A DNA stretch of 64,000 bases from the NCBI RefSeq assembly GCF_000012725.1, contig NC_007406.1:310001-374000 (forward strand). The letters run 5' to 3'. The notes beneath the pieces are model-generated. The model did not search any database, had not been told where the DNA came from, and saw nothing but the letters and a program-made list of their open reading frames with translations. The DNA is from Nitrobacter winogradskyi Nb-255. GTDB lineage: Bacteria > Pseudomonadota > Alphaproteobacteria > Rhizobiales > Xanthobacteraceae. Positions 44,982-54,796 of the stretch are shown piece by piece. Each line of letters opens with the position of its first letter. Positions within the stretch are counted from its first letter, which is position 1. A program made the translations under genes and the position numbers.

Positions 44982-45584
44982 ATGAACAAGTCGCAACCGC
45001 ACCCGCTATTCAAGCTCGCGACCGAACTCGGTCCGCTGCTGGTGTTCTTCGCCGCCAATGCGAAGTTCGGGCTGTTCGTGGCAACGGCCGCGTTCATGGT
45101 GGCGATCGTGGCGGCGATGATCGCGTCCTATGCGGTGACGCGACATATCCCGCTGATGGCGCTGGTGACGGCGGTCATCGTCATCGTGTTCGGTACGCTG
45201 ACGCTGGTTCTGCATGATGAGACCTTCATCAAGGTGAAGCCCACCATCATCTATGCCCTGTTCGCGGCGGTGCTCGGCGGCGGATTGCTGTTCGGCCGCT
45301 CCTTCATCGCGATCATGTTCGATCAGGTGTTCAACCTGACGCCGCGCGGCTGGCGGCTGTTGACGCTGCGCTGGGCGCTGTTCTTTGCGGCGATGGCCGT
45401 CCTGAACGAATTCGTCTGGCGGACCCAGAGCACGGACTTCTGGGTCAATTTCAAGGTTTTCGGAGCGGTCCCGCTCACCATGATCTTCGCCATGATGCAG
45501 ATGCCGCTGACCCGGCGCCATCATCTGGAGCCGGCCACTCTGGAAGCCAGCGATGCCCGGGAAGGGGATGTCAGCAAGAACTGA
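44982..45584 (+). CDS. yciB: Inner-membrane septation protein (YciB/IspZ family)
   Basis: 200 residues with five or six membrane helices. Family motifs are [14 protein letters not shown] near the start, [49 protein letters not shown] and the terminal MQMPLTRRH. It is linked to cell-envelope and septum integrity. The start is 44982 or 44979 (two adjacent ATGs after AGGCAGG). Probably co-transcribed with ftsY. Confidence 0.92.
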   Translation: MNKSQPHPLFKLATELGPLLVFFAANAKFGLFVATAAFMVAIVAAMIASYAVTRHIPLMALVTAVIVIVFGTLTLVLHDETFIKVKPTIIYALFAAVLGGGLLFGRSFIAIMFDQVFNLTPRGWRLLTLRWALFFAAMAVLNEFVWRTQSTDFWVNFKVFGAVPLTMIFAMMQMPLTRRHHLEPATLEASDAREGDVSKN

Positions 45585-45630
45585 TGACTTGCCTATAAGC
45601 TGGCCGGCCGGAAAGACGAACGGGGCTGGA

Positions 45631-46224
45631 TCAGGAGCCCGCTTTCAGGGCCTTTTCGATTTCCGGCTTCAGCACCGCTTCGATGTTCTCAGGGGTGATT
45701 TCCCCGACCAGCTTGTAGGCGATGGTGCCGTCCCGCGCGACCACGAAGGTCTCGGGCACGCCGTAGACGCCCCATTCGATGGAGGCCCGGCCATTGCTGT
45801 CGACGCCGACGACATCGAACGGGTTGCCGTAGCGGCCGAGGAAGCGGCGGGCGTTGTCGGAGGCGTCCTTGTAGTTGATGCCGACGAATTGCACGCGCCG
45901 GTCCTTGGCGAACTCGGTCAGCAGCGGCGCCTCGCTATGGCAGGGGACGCACCAGGACGCCCAGACGTTGACCAGGCTGACCTTGCCCACGAAGGTCGCG
46001 GGGTCGATCCCCGGCACCGGCTTGCCGTCCGCCATGAGGCCGGACAGTGGCGGCAGCGGGATCTGGGGCGCGGCGCGGCCGATCAGCGCCGAGGGGATTC
46101 GCGAAATGTCGCGGTCGCCGAGCCGGAACCAGAACAGGAGCGCCAGCGCGGCAAAGAGCACGAGCGGCAGCGCCATCAGCCAGCGCCGTTTCGGCGCGGC
46201 GGCGGGCGGCTCAGGGTCGGTCAT
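45631..46224 (-). CDS. ccmG: Cytochrome c maturation thioredoxin CcmG (DsbE)
   Basis: 197 residues. An N-terminal membrane anchor (about 14-34) is followed by a periplasmic thioredoxin fold with active site W91-C92-V-P-C95 and the family insert [15 protein letters not shown]. It keeps apocytochrome cysteines reduced for haem attachment. Last gene of the ccmA-B-C-D-G set; its start overlaps the ccmD stop by four bases. Confidence 0.96.
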   Translation of the reverse strand: MTDPEPPAAAPKRRWLMALPLVLFAALALLFWFRLGDRDISRIPSALIGRAAPQIPLPPLSGLMADGKPVPGIDPATFVGKVSLVNVWASWCVPCHSEAPLLTEFAKDRRVQFVGINYKDASDNARRFLGRYGNPFDVVGVDSNGRASIEWGVYGVPETFVVARDGTIAYKLVGEITPENIEAVLKPEIEKALKAGS

Positions 46225-46400
46225 TGAACCTCCGCTGCGCTGCGTCCCGATCGCCTGACCGCGCCCGCGGCTTCAAGGCCGCGCAGGCGCGCCTTCTGAC
46301 GGCGGTAATCCATGATCACCCAGACAATGAGCGCGACAACCACGGCTGCGACCGACACGTAGGATGTCACGATGAATGAGGCATAGGGACCGAGCGCCAT
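46221..46400 (-). CDS. ccmD: Haem exporter protein CcmD
   Basis: 59 residues: one membrane helix ([21 protein letters not shown]) followed by the basic [14 protein letters not shown], the normal CcmD pattern. It stabilises release of haem-loaded CcmE. Start 46400 lies a few bases past the ccmC stop. Confidence 0.92.
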   Translation of the reverse strand: MALGPYASFIVTSYVSVAAVVVALIVWVIMDYRRQKARLRGLEAAGAVRRSGRSAAEVQ

Positions 46401-46405
46401 GATTG

Positions 46406-47137
46406 TCACGCCACCGATTTGCTGGCTTGCAGCATCTGCAAGGTGCGCACGCGCCGGCGCAGGATTTCATTCCGCATCGCCGCGATATGCAGCGTCAGGA
46501 ACAGCAGGGTGAAGCCGATCGCCATCACCACGAGGGGAATCAGGAAGGCGCGGTCGAGCGTCGAGCCGCCCATGCGCACCACCGAGGCCGGCTGATGCAG
46601 CGTATTCCACCAGTCGACCGAGAACTTGATGATGGGAATGTTGACCGAGCCGACCAGCGTCAGCACCGCGGCGGCGCGCGCGGCGCGCGACGGATCCTCG
46701 ACCGCGCGCCATAGCGCCATCAGGCCAAGATACATCAGGAACAGGATCAAAACCGAGGTCAGCCGCGCATCCCATTCCCAATAGGTGCCCCACATCGGTC
46801 GGCCCCACAGCGATCCCGTCAGCAGCGCGAGAAATGTGAAGGCCGCGCCGATCGGCGCTGCGGTCTTGGCCGCGACGTCGGCCAGCGGATGCCGCCACAC
46901 CAGCGTGCCCAGCGCCGCGACGCTCATCACGCCCCACACGAACATCGACAGCCACGCATTCGGAACGTGGATGAACATGATCTTCACGGTCGCGCCCTGC
47001 TGATAGTCATCGGGCGCGATGGCGGACTGGTAGAGGCCGACCGCGAGCACGAGCGCGGTGACCGCCACGAGCCACGGCAGAATCCGGCCGGCAAGCGTGA
47101 GAAACCGGGAGGGGTTGGCGAGGTCAATCAACGACAT
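46406..47137 (-). CDS. ccmC: Haem exporter protein CcmC
   Basis: 243 residues with six membrane helices. The Trp-rich haem-handling motif [13 protein letters not shown] is at about 116-128, and histidines flanking it (IHVP at about 56-59 and NTLHQPAS) are the haem ligands. It presents haem to CcmE. A start three codons upstream (47146) is also open; 47137 gives the usual [12 protein letters not shown]. Confidence 0.95.
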   Translation of the reverse strand: MSLIDLANPSRFLTLAGRILPWLVAVTALVLAVGLYQSAIAPDDYQQGATVKIMFIHVPNAWLSMFVWGVMSVAALGTLVWRHPLADVAAKTAAPIGAAFTFLALLTGSLWGRPMWGTYWEWDARLTSVLILFLMYLGLMALWRAVEDPSRAARAAAVLTLVGSVNIPIIKFSVDWWNTLHQPASVVRMGGSTLDRAFLIPLVVMAIGFTLLFLTLHIAAMRNEILRRRVRTLQMLQASKSVA

Positions 47138-47232
47138 GGGCACCACTGATAGTCGCCGGAGCTACCGCAGGCAATGCGGATTTGCGTCCGGTTTCCTCCT
47201 TGAGCAAAAATTGATTGGCTGCATCAAGCGCC

Positions 47233-47901
47233 TCAATCCAGCCCGTGCCGCAGGCTTGAGGCGGCGGCGAACGGACCGATGACCAGGCTCGCCAGCGACA
47301 GCGCGCACAGAATCGAGAACGGAGTGCCGAACGGCGATGGTCCGGACATCGCGGCATTGGAAGCGGCGACGCCGAAAATCAGAACCGGGATCGACAGCGG
47401 AAGCACCAGCACCGAGAGCAGCAGCCCGCCGCGGCGCAGGACGACGGCGAGGGCGGCGCCGACCATTCCCGTGAAGGTGAGCGCCGGCGTTCCCGCAAGG
47501 AGCGTCAGCGCCACGGCACCGGTCGCGACGGCGTCCAGGTTGAGCAGCAACCCCAGCACGGGCGTCGCGGCGACCAGCGGCAACCCTACGGCCAGCCAGT
47601 GCGCCAGCGCCTTCGCGGCGCAGACGAGTTCGAGCGGCGTGCGGCCCATGACGATCAGGTCAAGCGAACCATCATCGTGATCGGCGGTGAACAGGCGATC
47701 GAGCGTCAGCAGGCTCGCCAGCAGCGCGCCGAGCCAGAGAATCGCGGGCCCGAGTTTTTTCAGGAGCGCGAGATCGGGGCCGACCGCGAACGGCATCAGC
47801 ACCACGACGGTCAGGAAAAACAGCACCCCGATCAGCGCGCCGCCGCCGACGCGCAGCGCGACGCGCACATCCCGGCGGATCACGGCGGCGAGGGCGGTCA
47901 T
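47233..47901 (-). CDS. ccmB: Haem exporter protein CcmB
   Basis: 222 residues, six membrane helices, with FTADHDDGSLDLI and the conserved LPLSIPVLIFGVAA. Membrane subunit of the CcmAB ABC complex that releases holo-CcmE. It lies 73 bases after ccmA and about 95 bases before ccmC. Confidence 0.94.
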   Translation of the reverse strand: MTALAAVIRRDVRVALRVGGGALIGVLFFLTVVVLMPFAVGPDLALLKKLGPAILWLGALLASLLTLDRLFTADHDDGSLDLIVMGRTPLELVCAAKALAHWLAVGLPLVAATPVLGLLLNLDAVATGAVALTLLAGTPALTFTGMVGAALAVVLRRGGLLLSVLVLPLSIPVLIFGVAASNAAMSGPSPFGTPFSILCALSLASLVIGPFAAASSLRHGLD

Positions 47902-47974
47902 GAAGAGGACCCTTTTCTTCTTTCCCACGAGGGAAGGAGGGGCAAGGCTCGTCGCATGTGGATTGGAGCCAACC

Positions 47975-48577
47975 TCATGCCGCGCCTCCGATCCGCAGTT
48001 CCCGCGCGGCGATGCCGAGCGGCGTATGGGTCGCGGCCAGAATGATGCCGCCGCCCGCGAGATGGCCGGTCATGATCGCGGCGAAGGCGGCCTGACCGGT
48101 GACGTCGAGGGCCGAGGTCGGTTCGTCCAGCAGCCAGACCGGGCGCTTGACGGCCAGGAGCCGTGCGATGGACAGCCGTCGCCGCTGTCCGGCCGAGAGA
48201 TAGGCCGCCGGCAGATGCGCGACATGGTCGAGCCCGACCGCCGCGAGCGCATCCGATTCGCCCGATTTCCCGCCGCCGAGGAAATCCCGCCAGAACGACA
48301 GGTTTTCGCTGACCGTGAGCGCAGGCTTGAGGGCGTCGCGATGGCCGAGGTAATGCGCCTGTTCCGGCAGCGTCAACTCGGGATCGCCGCCTTCAAGGCT
48401 GATCGACCCGTCCGCTATCGCCAAAAGACCCGCGAGCAGCCGGAGCAGGGACGTTTTCCCCGCGCCGTTAGGGCCGGTGATCGCCACGGCGTGGCCCGAC
48501 TCCGCCGCCACATCGAGGCCGGAGAACACCTCCCGTCCTCCTCTGACGCATCGCAATCCGTTCCCTGAAAGTCTCAT
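47975..48577 (-). CDS. ccmA: Haem exporter ATPase CcmA
   Basis: 200 residues. Walker A is GPNGAGKT (35-42), signature LSAGQRRR (127-134) and Walker [12 protein letters not shown] (about 148-158), with the CcmA-typical early [18 protein letters not shown]. First gene of the ccm run, divergent from acnA across about 225 bp. The remaining maturation genes (ccmE, ccmF, ccmH) are not in the window. Confidence 0.95.
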   Translation of the reverse strand: MRLSGNGLRCVRGGREVFSGLDVAAESGHAVAITGPNGAGKTSLLRLLAGLLAIADGSISLEGGDPELTLPEQAHYLGHRDALKPALTVSENLSFWRDFLGGGKSGESDALAAVGLDHVAHLPAAYLSAGQRRRLSIARLLAVKRPVWLLDEPTSALDVTGQAAFAAIMTGHLAGGGIILAATHTPLGIAARELRIGGAA

Positions 48578-48802
48578 GGCGGTCCTGTTCGCGGAACTGT
48601 CGCGTTTCTGTGTATGGCTGAAAGGCGGGGTACAAGCATTTGAGGGGCGGTGGCGGACGATCTGGAAAGACTCTATAAAACTGGAACTGATGCAGCACAA
48701 AACGCGCCGCAGCGAAACCCCGGGGGTTGGTGCGTCAGCGGTGTTTCAATACCCTATTGGTTTGCTGGCCGGTACCTCAGACGTTAATTCGGGATTTCTC
48801 AC

Positions 48803-51520
48803 ATGGCTTCGCTCGACAGCTTCAAGTGCCTGAAAACCTTCAAGGTCGGAGACAAGACTTACGCTTACTACAGTCTGCCGGCCGCGGAGAAGAATGGCCT
48901 CAAGGGCATCTCCCGGCTGCCCTATTCCATGAAGGTGCTGCTGGAAAACCTGCTGCGCAACGAGGACGGACGCTCGGTGAAGAAGGAAGACATCGCCGCG
49001 TTCGCCAAATGGCTGAGAAAGCGCAGGCTCGAGCACGAGATTGCCTTCCGTCCGGCTCGCGTTCTGATGCAGGATTTCACCGGCGTGCCCGCGGTGGTCG
49101 ATCTCGCGGCGATGCGCAACGCGATGCAGAATCTCGGCGGCAAGCCTGAGAAGATCAATCCGCTGGTGCCGGTCGATCTTGTCATCGACCACAGCGTGAT
49201 CGTGAACTTCTTCGGCGACAACAAGGCGTTCGCCCGCAACGTGGTCGAGGAGTACAGGCAGAACCGGGAGCGCTACGAGTTCCTGAAATGGGGACAGAAG
49301 GCGTTCTCGAATTTCGCGGTGGTGCCGCCCGGCACCGGCATCTGCCATCAGGTCAATCTTGAATATCTGGCGCAGACGGTGTGGACGCGAAAGGAAAGGC
49401 TGACGATCGGCAAGAAGACCGCCAGCACCGAGGTCGCCTATCCGGATACGGTGCTCGGCACCGATTCCCACACCACCATGGTCAATGGCCTTGCCGTCTT
49501 GGGGTGGGGCGTCGGCGGCATCGAGGCGGAAGCCGCCATGCTTGGCCAGCCGCTATCGATGCTGCTGCCCGACGTGGTCGGCTTCAAGCTGAAGGGGGCG
49601 CTGAAGGAAGGGGTGACCGCCACCGATCTCGTGCTCACCGTTACCCAGATGCTGCGCAAGCAGGGCGTCGTCGGCAAGTTCGTCGAGTTCTACGGACCTG
49701 GCCTCGATCATCTGTCGGTCGCGGACAAGGCGACCATCGCCAACATGGCGCCGGAATACGGCGCGACCTGCGGCTTCTTTCCGATCGATGCGGCGACCAT
49801 CGATTATCTCAAGACGTCCGGCCGGCCGCCGGCCCGCGTCGCGCTGGTGATGAAATACGCCAAGGCGCAAGGCCTGTTTCGCAGCTCCGCTTCGGCCGAT
49901 CCGGTCTTCACAGAAAAGCTGGCGCTCGATCTTGGAACGGTGGTGTCGTCGCTCGCGGGACCGAAGCGGCCGGAGGGGCGGCAGCCGCTGTCGGCGGTCG
50001 CGGATGGATTCGCCGGCGCGCTCGCCGACGAATACAGAAAGACCGACGCCGGGGCGCGATTCCCGGTCGAAGGCCGCAACTTCGATCTCGGACATGGCGA
50101 CGTGGTGATCGCGGCGATCACCTCATGCACCAACACATCCAATCCGAGCGTGCTGATGGCCGCCGGGCTGCTGGCGCGCAAGGCTGCGGCGAAAGGGCTG
50201 GCCGCGAAGCCCTGGGTGAAAACGTCGCTGGCGCCGGGCAGCCAGGTGGTCGCCGAATATCTCGCGGCGTCCGGGCTTCAACAGGATCTCGACAAGGTGG
50301 GTTTCAATCTTGTCGGCTTCGGCTGCACCACGTGCATCGGCAATTCGGGGCCGCTGGCGCCGGAGATTTCAAAGTCGGTCAACGACAACGGCATCGTCGC
50401 CGCTGCGGTTCTGTCGGGCAATCGCAATTTCGAGGGCCGCGTTTCGCCGGACGTGCAGGCGAATTATCTTGCCTCGCCGCCGCTGGTCGTCGCCTACGCG
50501 CTGGCGGGCTCGGTGACCAAAAATCTCAGCCGCGAGCCGCTCGGCACGGGCACTGACGGCAAGCCGGTGTACCTTAAGGATATCTGGCCGACCTCGAAGG
50601 AGGTCAACGCCTTCATCAAGAAGTACGTGACCTCGAGAATCTTCAAGAAGAAGTACGCCGCCGTGTTCAAGGGCGATGACAACTGGCGCAAGATCCAGAC
50701 CGTTGCGAGCGAGACCTATCGCTGGAACATGAATTCGACCTATGTGCAGAACCCGCCTTACTTCGATGGCATGAAGAAGGAGCCGGAGCCGATCGAGGAT
50801 ATCGTGGATGCGCGCATCCTGGCCATGTTTGGCGACAAGATCACCACCGATCACATCTCGCCGGCCGGTGCGATCAAGCTGACGTCGCCGGCCGGACAAT
50901 ATCTCAGCGAACATCAGGTGCGCCCGGCGGATTTCAATCAGTACGGCACGCGGCGCGGTAATCATGAAGTGATGATGCGGGGCACCTTCGCCAATATCCG
51001 TATCAAGAACTTCATGCTCAGGGGCGCCGACGGCGCGGTCCCGGAGGGCGGCTCGACCAGGCACTGGCCGGACGGCGAGCAGATGTCGATCTATGACGCC
51101 GCGATGAAGTACCAGCAGGAGAATGTGCCGCTTGTCGTGTTCGCCGGCGCCGAATACGGCAACGGTTCGTCGCGCGACTGGGCAGCCAAGGGGACGCGGC
51201 TGCTTGGCGTGCGCGCGGTGATCTGCGAGAGCTTCGAGCGCATCCACCGCTCCAACCTCGTCGGCATGGGCGTCTTGCCACTGACCTTCGAGGACGGCGT
51301 GTCCTGGCAGTCCATCGGGCTCACGGGGGATGAGACGGTGACGATTCGCGGCTTGCAGGGCGATCTGAAGCCGCGCCAGAAGTTGTCGGCGGATATCGTT
51401 TCCCGCGACGGCTCGCTTCGCCGCGTCTTGCTGCTCTGCCGCATCGATACGCTCGACGAACTCGACTACTATCGCAACGGGGGCATCCTGCACTATGTGC
51501 TGCGCAAACTCGCGGCTTGA
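48803..51520 (+). CDS. acnA: Aconitate hydratase A
   Basis: 905 residues, full length for the AcnA/IRP1 branch. The 4Fe-4S ligands are Cys442 (SCTNTSNPS), Cys508 and Cys511 (CTTCIGNSG). The swivel domain has KITTDHISPAGAI and GNGSSRDWAAKG. It interconverts citrate and isocitrate in the TCA cycle. The ribosome site is weak for such an abundant enzyme. The ccm-acnA arrangement is familiar from related genomes. Confidence 0.97.
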   Translation: MASLDSFKCLKTFKVGDKTYAYYSLPAAEKNGLKGISRLPYSMKVLLENLLRNEDGRSVKKEDIAAFAKWLRKRRLEHEIAFRPARVLMQDFTGVPAVVDLAAMRNAMQNLGGKPEKINPLVPVDLVIDHSVIVNFFGDNKAFARNVVEEYRQNRERYEFLKWGQKAFSNFAVVPPGTGICHQVNLEYLAQTVWTRKERLTIGKKTASTEVAYPDTVLGTDSHTTMVNGLAVLGWGVGGIEAEAAMLGQPLSMLLPDVVGFKLKGALKEGVTATDLVLTVTQMLRKQGVVGKFVEFYGPGLDHLSVADKATIANMAPEYGATCGFFPIDAATIDYLKTSGRPPARVALVMKYAKAQGLFRSSASADPVFTEKLALDLGTVVSSLAGPKRPEGRQPLSAVADGFAGALADEYRKTDAGARFPVEGRNFDLGHGDVVIAAITSCTNTSNPSVLMAAGLLARKAAAKGLAAKPWVKTSLAPGSQVVAEYLAASGLQQDLDKVGFNLVGFGCTTCIGNSGPLAPEISKSVNDNGIVAAAVLSGNRNFEGRVSPDVQANYLASPPLVVAYALAGSVTKNLSREPLGTGTDGKPVYLKDIWPTSKEVNAFIKKYVTSRIFKKKYAAVFKGDDNWRKIQTVASETYRWNMNSTYVQNPPYFDGMKKEPEPIEDIVDARILAMFGDKITTDHISPAGAIKLTSPAGQYLSEHQVRPADFNQYGTRRGNHEVMMRGTFANIRIKNFMLRGADGAVPEGGSTRHWPDGEQMSIYDAAMKYQQENVPLVVFAGAEYGNGSSRDWAAKGTRLLGVRAVICESFERIHRSNLVGMGVLPLTFEDGVSWQSIGLTGDETVTIRGLQGDLKPRQKLSADIVSRDGSLRRVLLLCRIDTLDELDYYRNGGILHYVLRKLAA

Positions 51521-51784
51521 CCTGCTGATCCGATTCCGACATTCGCATCGCGTTCAAGCGCGCATAGCCCCTCGGACGTGCGTTTGACATTCGTATCCCG
51601 AGGGCCGCGATCGCCGGAGCGATGAATGTCAGAACGGCGCACTTGACGTATGAGGCCTTCACCGCGAATTGAGTGGCGGGCAAGCGAGGGGCAGCCTATC
51701 AAAATGCCGGCTTCTCGCATTCTTAAAGTGTGCTTTTCCTTCATGCCGCAGGCCCCCCGCCGTGCCGCGGTTTCGGTGATCTTG

Positions 51785-52540
51785 ATGATGTCTCGTGGTG
51801 GTTTGACACGACTGTCCGGTGCGCTCGGCGTTTGCGCGCTTGTCGCGCTCAGTCGTGCAGCTTTGGCGGAGCCGCGCGCGGTGGTTGAACTGTTCACGTC
51901 GCAGGGTTGCTCCTCATGTCCGGCCGCCGATGAAATTCTGGGTGATCTTTCAAAGGACCCGTCGATCGTCGCGCTGAGCATGCCGATCGATTACTGGGAT
52001 TATCTCGGCTGGAAGGATACGCTCGCGGACAATCGCTTCACCGCGCGCCAGAAAGCCTATTCGCAGATGCGCGGCGACCGCGATGTCTACACGCCGCAGG
52101 TGATCGTCAATGGATCGGCCCATGTGATCGGCAGCGATCGCGGGGCCATCGAAAGGGCGGTCCGCGATACGCAACAAAGCCAGGATGTGATGTCGGTGCC
52201 GGTTTCAATGTCGGTCTCTGGCAGGCAGCTCAATGTGTCAGTCGCATCCGCCAACGGCAAGCATCTTTCGGGTCGCGGCGAAATCTGGGTCTGTGCGGTT
52301 TCCAGGGCGGTCCCGATTGCGATCGGGCGCGGAGAGAACAGCGGCCGCGAAGTGACCTACCACAATGTCGTTAGGAACTGGCTCAAGGTCGGTGACTGGA
52401 CGGGCAAGGCGGGCACCTGGGCGGTGCCAATCGAGAATATCGCCCATAACGGCGTCGATGCTGCGGTTGTCTATGTCCAGGATGGCAATCGCGAAAGACC
52501 CGGCCGGATGCTCGGCGCGGCCTACACCTTGCTGCATTGA
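51785..52540 (+). CDS. Secreted DUF1223 (thioredoxin-like) protein
   Basis: 251 residues from ATG 51785, which puts a clean signal peptide at the N-terminus (LSGALGVCALVALSRAALA, cut before EPRA). The mature protein starts with VVELFTSQGCSSCPAADEIL: a CSSC motif in a thioredoxin-like setting, the hallmark of DUF1223. IDYWDYLGWKDTLADNRFT and VYTPQVIVNG are also family blocks. A periplasmic redox role is possible but unproved. The frame is open further upstream (to 51650), so the start is uncertain. Confidence 0.85.
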   Translation: MMSRGGLTRLSGALGVCALVALSRAALAEPRAVVELFTSQGCSSCPAADEILGDLSKDPSIVALSMPIDYWDYLGWKDTLADNRFTARQKAYSQMRGDRDVYTPQVIVNGSAHVIGSDRGAIERAVRDTQQSQDVMSVPVSMSVSGRQLNVSVASANGKHLSGRGEIWVCAVSRAVPIAIGRGENSGREVTYHNVVRNWLKVGDWTGKAGTWAVPIENIAHNGVDAAVVYVQDGNRERPGRMLGAAYTLLH

Positions 52541-52967
52541 GATTGGCTGCATTGATACGGATTCTCATTTTCCGCGACCCGAATCCTGCGCGATGAATGC
52601 GGCCTGCCTTCAGGATACTCTAAAAAGAAAAAGCCCGACACCGGGTCCGGGCTTTTGCAACTCCGAAATTGATCTCTGCGAATAGGCCCGATCCTGATGG
52701 CCCCGGGGGGCTGGGGGCTGAGGAACCGGTTCCAAAAGAATCGGGCCATCGCAGAGAATGTTTTTTCGCAGTTCAGCGGGGCGGTTGCTTGTCGGAATTT
52801 GGGCTGCATTATGATTTTACCTAACGTTCTTGTTATCCGGGCGCCGCGGTAGCGCGAGGAACAAGACAATGACGTGATCCCGCCCCTTTCCGGACTGGGA
52901 GCCGAGACCTCTTGCGACAGGTCGCAGCCGGCGCGATGATGTCATCCGACCGTGACAGGAGGCGCCG
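52541..52967. other. Intergenic region with terminator and palindrome, no gene seen
   Basis: About 430 bases between the DUF1223 gene and the DUF2794 gene. It holds an intrinsic terminator (52629-52656), a G-rich run (about 52701-52720) and a perfect 12-bp palindrome ggaaccggttcc (52722-52733). The ggcccgat / atcgggcc arms at about 52685 and 52740 could pair around them. No convincing gene. Confidence 0.5.
52629..52656. terminator. Intrinsic terminator, bidirectional
   Basis: AAAAGCCCGACACC and GGGTCCGGGCTTTT form a GC stem flanked by A and T runs, about 90 bases after the DUF1223 gene. Confidence 0.85.
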
Positions 52968-53339
52968 ATGAGTTCGCTACCGGACGATCTTGATCCGGGC
53001 GGGAGCCGCGTGACGGAACGTGACCCCGCCCCCGTTCCCATCCCAGGCAGGGTGACGTTCAACCGTCTCGAACTCAATCGCATCCTCAATCTTTATGGAC
53101 GGATGGTTGCCGATGGGGACTGGCGCGATTATGCCATCGACTTTCTCAGGGATCGCGCGGTGTTCTCGGTCTTCCGTCGCGCTTCTGAAGTTCCGATTTA
53201 TCGGATCGAGAAAGATCCGCGACTGGCGCGCAAGCAGGGCGCGTATAGCGTGATCTCGGCGAGTGGCCTCATTCTGCGGCGTGGCCATGAACTCGACCGC
53301 GTGCTGCTTGTCATTGATCGCAAGCTGTCGCTGGTCTGA
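52968..53339 (+). CDS. DUF2794 protein
   Basis: 123 residues. The block RVTFNRLELNRILNLYGRMV followed by DWRDYAIDFLRDRAVFSVFRRASEVPIYRIEKDP and ARKQGAYSVISASGLILRRGHEL is the whole DUF2794 family pattern, widespread and conserved in alphaproteobacteria but of unknown function. AGGAGG lies seven bases before the start. No signal peptide or membrane helix; likely cytoplasmic. Confidence 0.93.
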   Translation: MSSLPDDLDPGGSRVTERDPAPVPIPGRVTFNRLELNRILNLYGRMVADGDWRDYAIDFLRDRAVFSVFRRASEVPIYRIEKDPRLARKQGAYSVISASGLILRRGHELDRVLLVIDRKLSLV

Positions 53340-53350
53340 TGCAACGACGC

Positions 53351-53382
53351 TCCTGCGGCCCCTGGATAAGGGGACCGCAGGA
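53351..53382 (+). terminator. Hairpin after the DUF2794 gene
   Basis: tcctgcgg-c-cccct pairs with agggg-a-ccgcagga around a short loop: 13 pairs with one mismatch. No T run. Confidence 0.55.
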
Positions 53383-53395
53383 TGATGCTCCGCGG

Positions 53396-53437
53396 AGAAT
53401 TTTGCTTCTGATTCCATCAGAAGCAAAAAGGCTCGAT
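53396..53437. repeat. Dispersed palindromic repeat, family A, hairpin half only
   Basis: tttgcttctgat and atcagaagcaaa form a perfect stem at 53401-53427, followed by aggctc. It lies two bases from the stop of the glycosyltransferase gene and can serve both converging genes. Confidence 0.7.
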
Positions 53438-53438
53438 C

Positions 53439-54506
53439 CTAGGTGGCGTTGCTGACCAGCTTGATCCTCGGCGCCGTAGCCTCGATGAGGTTTCGATAGG
53501 AGTCGAGATAATCCAGCGCCATGCGCCGCGCCGTGAATCGCGCTTCGAACTCCGCCCGGATGGCTCCGCGATCGAGCGTCGTCAGGCTGTGGACCGCGGC
53601 AACCGCGCTGATCTCGTCTTCGACGATAAACCCCGTTCGTCCATCCGTGATGATCTCGGCGACGGAGCCACGATTGTAGGCGATGACGGGAGTGCCGCAC
53701 GCCATCGCTTCTATCATCACGAGGCCGAACGGTTCAGGCCAGGCGATCGGCACCAGCAGCCCGATGGCTCCGCTGAGAAAGTCGGGTTTCTCGTGGTCGC
53801 TGATCTCGCCGATATATTCCACCAGCGGATGATCCATCATCGGACGGATGCATTCATCATAGTAGTCCTGATCGGCGCGATCGACCTTAGCGGCGATCTT
53901 GAGCGGGATGCCGCACCGAAGCGCGATCCTGATGGCGCGGTCGACGCCTTTCTCCGGAGCGATGCGGCCCAGCACCGCGAGGTAGCTCGGCTTGACCGGG
54001 CGGGGCGTCAACAGCTTTTCGGGGAGTCCGTGATACACGGTACGAAGCCAGCGGGCTTGCGGCGCCGGGCGGCGTTGTGCGTTCGAGATCGAGATCAAGG
54101 GAATTGAAGAAAATGCGTTGAATACCGGCTGGAGCTCCGGGAGGTCGAGGCGGCCGTGCAGCGTGGTGAGAAAGGGTGTTGGTTGTCTCGAAAACAGTGA
54201 GAAGGGGTAGTAGTCGAGGTGAAAGTGGAGAAAATCGAACTCTTCATCGTCACATTTCCGGCGGACCCGTTCCAGCATCACCATGTGAAGGGCGTTAGGA
54301 TCGCGTACGGCGCCATCCAGGCGTAGAGCCCTCGGCCAGGTCGCATCAAGTCGGGCCGACGTAAGAGAATCGCCGCTGGCGAAAAGGGTCACGTCGTGGC
54401 CGAGGGCAACGAGTTCTTCCGTCAGCCAGTGCACAACTCGTTCAGTGCCGCCATACAGCTTCGGAGGAACAGCTTCCGTCAACGGAGCAACCTGCGCGAT
54501 GCGCAT
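53439..54506 (-). CDS. Glycosyltransferase family 4
   Basis: 355 residues, GT-B fold. The N-terminal domain begins MRIAQVAPLTEAVPPKLYGGTERVV, a GT4 acceptor-domain start. The C-terminal donor-binding domain has YLAVLGRIAPEKGVDRAI and the E-x7-E region PEPFGLVMIEAMACGTPVIAY. It transfers a sugar from a nucleotide donor; the sugar and acceptor are unknown. Divergent from an ABC exporter gene across about 290 bp. With the exporter and the debranching enzyme it looks like one carbohydrate module. Confidence 0.92.
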   Translation of the reverse strand: MRIAQVAPLTEAVPPKLYGGTERVVHWLTEELVALGHDVTLFASGDSLTSARLDATWPRALRLDGAVRDPNALHMVMLERVRRKCDDEEFDFLHFHLDYYPFSLFSRQPTPFLTTLHGRLDLPELQPVFNAFSSIPLISISNAQRRPAPQARWLRTVYHGLPEKLLTPRPVKPSYLAVLGRIAPEKGVDRAIRIALRCGIPLKIAAKVDRADQDYYDECIRPMMDHPLVEYIGEISDHEKPDFLSGAIGLLVPIAWPEPFGLVMIEAMACGTPVIAYNRGSVAEIITDGRTGFIVEDEISAVAAVHSLTTLDRGAIRAEFEARFTARRMALDYLDSYRNLIEATAPRIKLVSNAT

Positions 54507-54796
54507 CTATCAGTCTCCTGTAATTGTTCATGTCTCGTCGGCGAGTGGAGGCGTCAGGGTTGTCGGGACAAAGGAACGTTCTCGGATTTGAGAGGTTCCT
54601 TTCTTCCGTGCGACTTCTTCCACATTGTCGTCTTGGTGATGCCATCACTCCCCTGCAGACAACCTATGCAGGCTTTGCAACGAAGTTTGTGCGCATTGAC
54701 GGCTTTTCTGAGGGGCTTGTGCGGCATTGTCGAACATCTTCCGAGAAGACGTTTTCGCTCTTTACTCTGATCAACTTCACAGCACGGTAGGGATGC

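Noticed and set aside
52700-52722. G-quadruplex in the G-rich run
   Set aside because: Only two long G tracts are close together, fewer than the four needed for an intramolecular quadruplex.
52936-52971. Eleven-codon leader peptide ending in four Arg and overlapping the DUF2794 start
   Set aside because: The AGG AGG codons are simply the Shine-Dalgarno of the DUF2794 gene; no attenuator-like structure follows.
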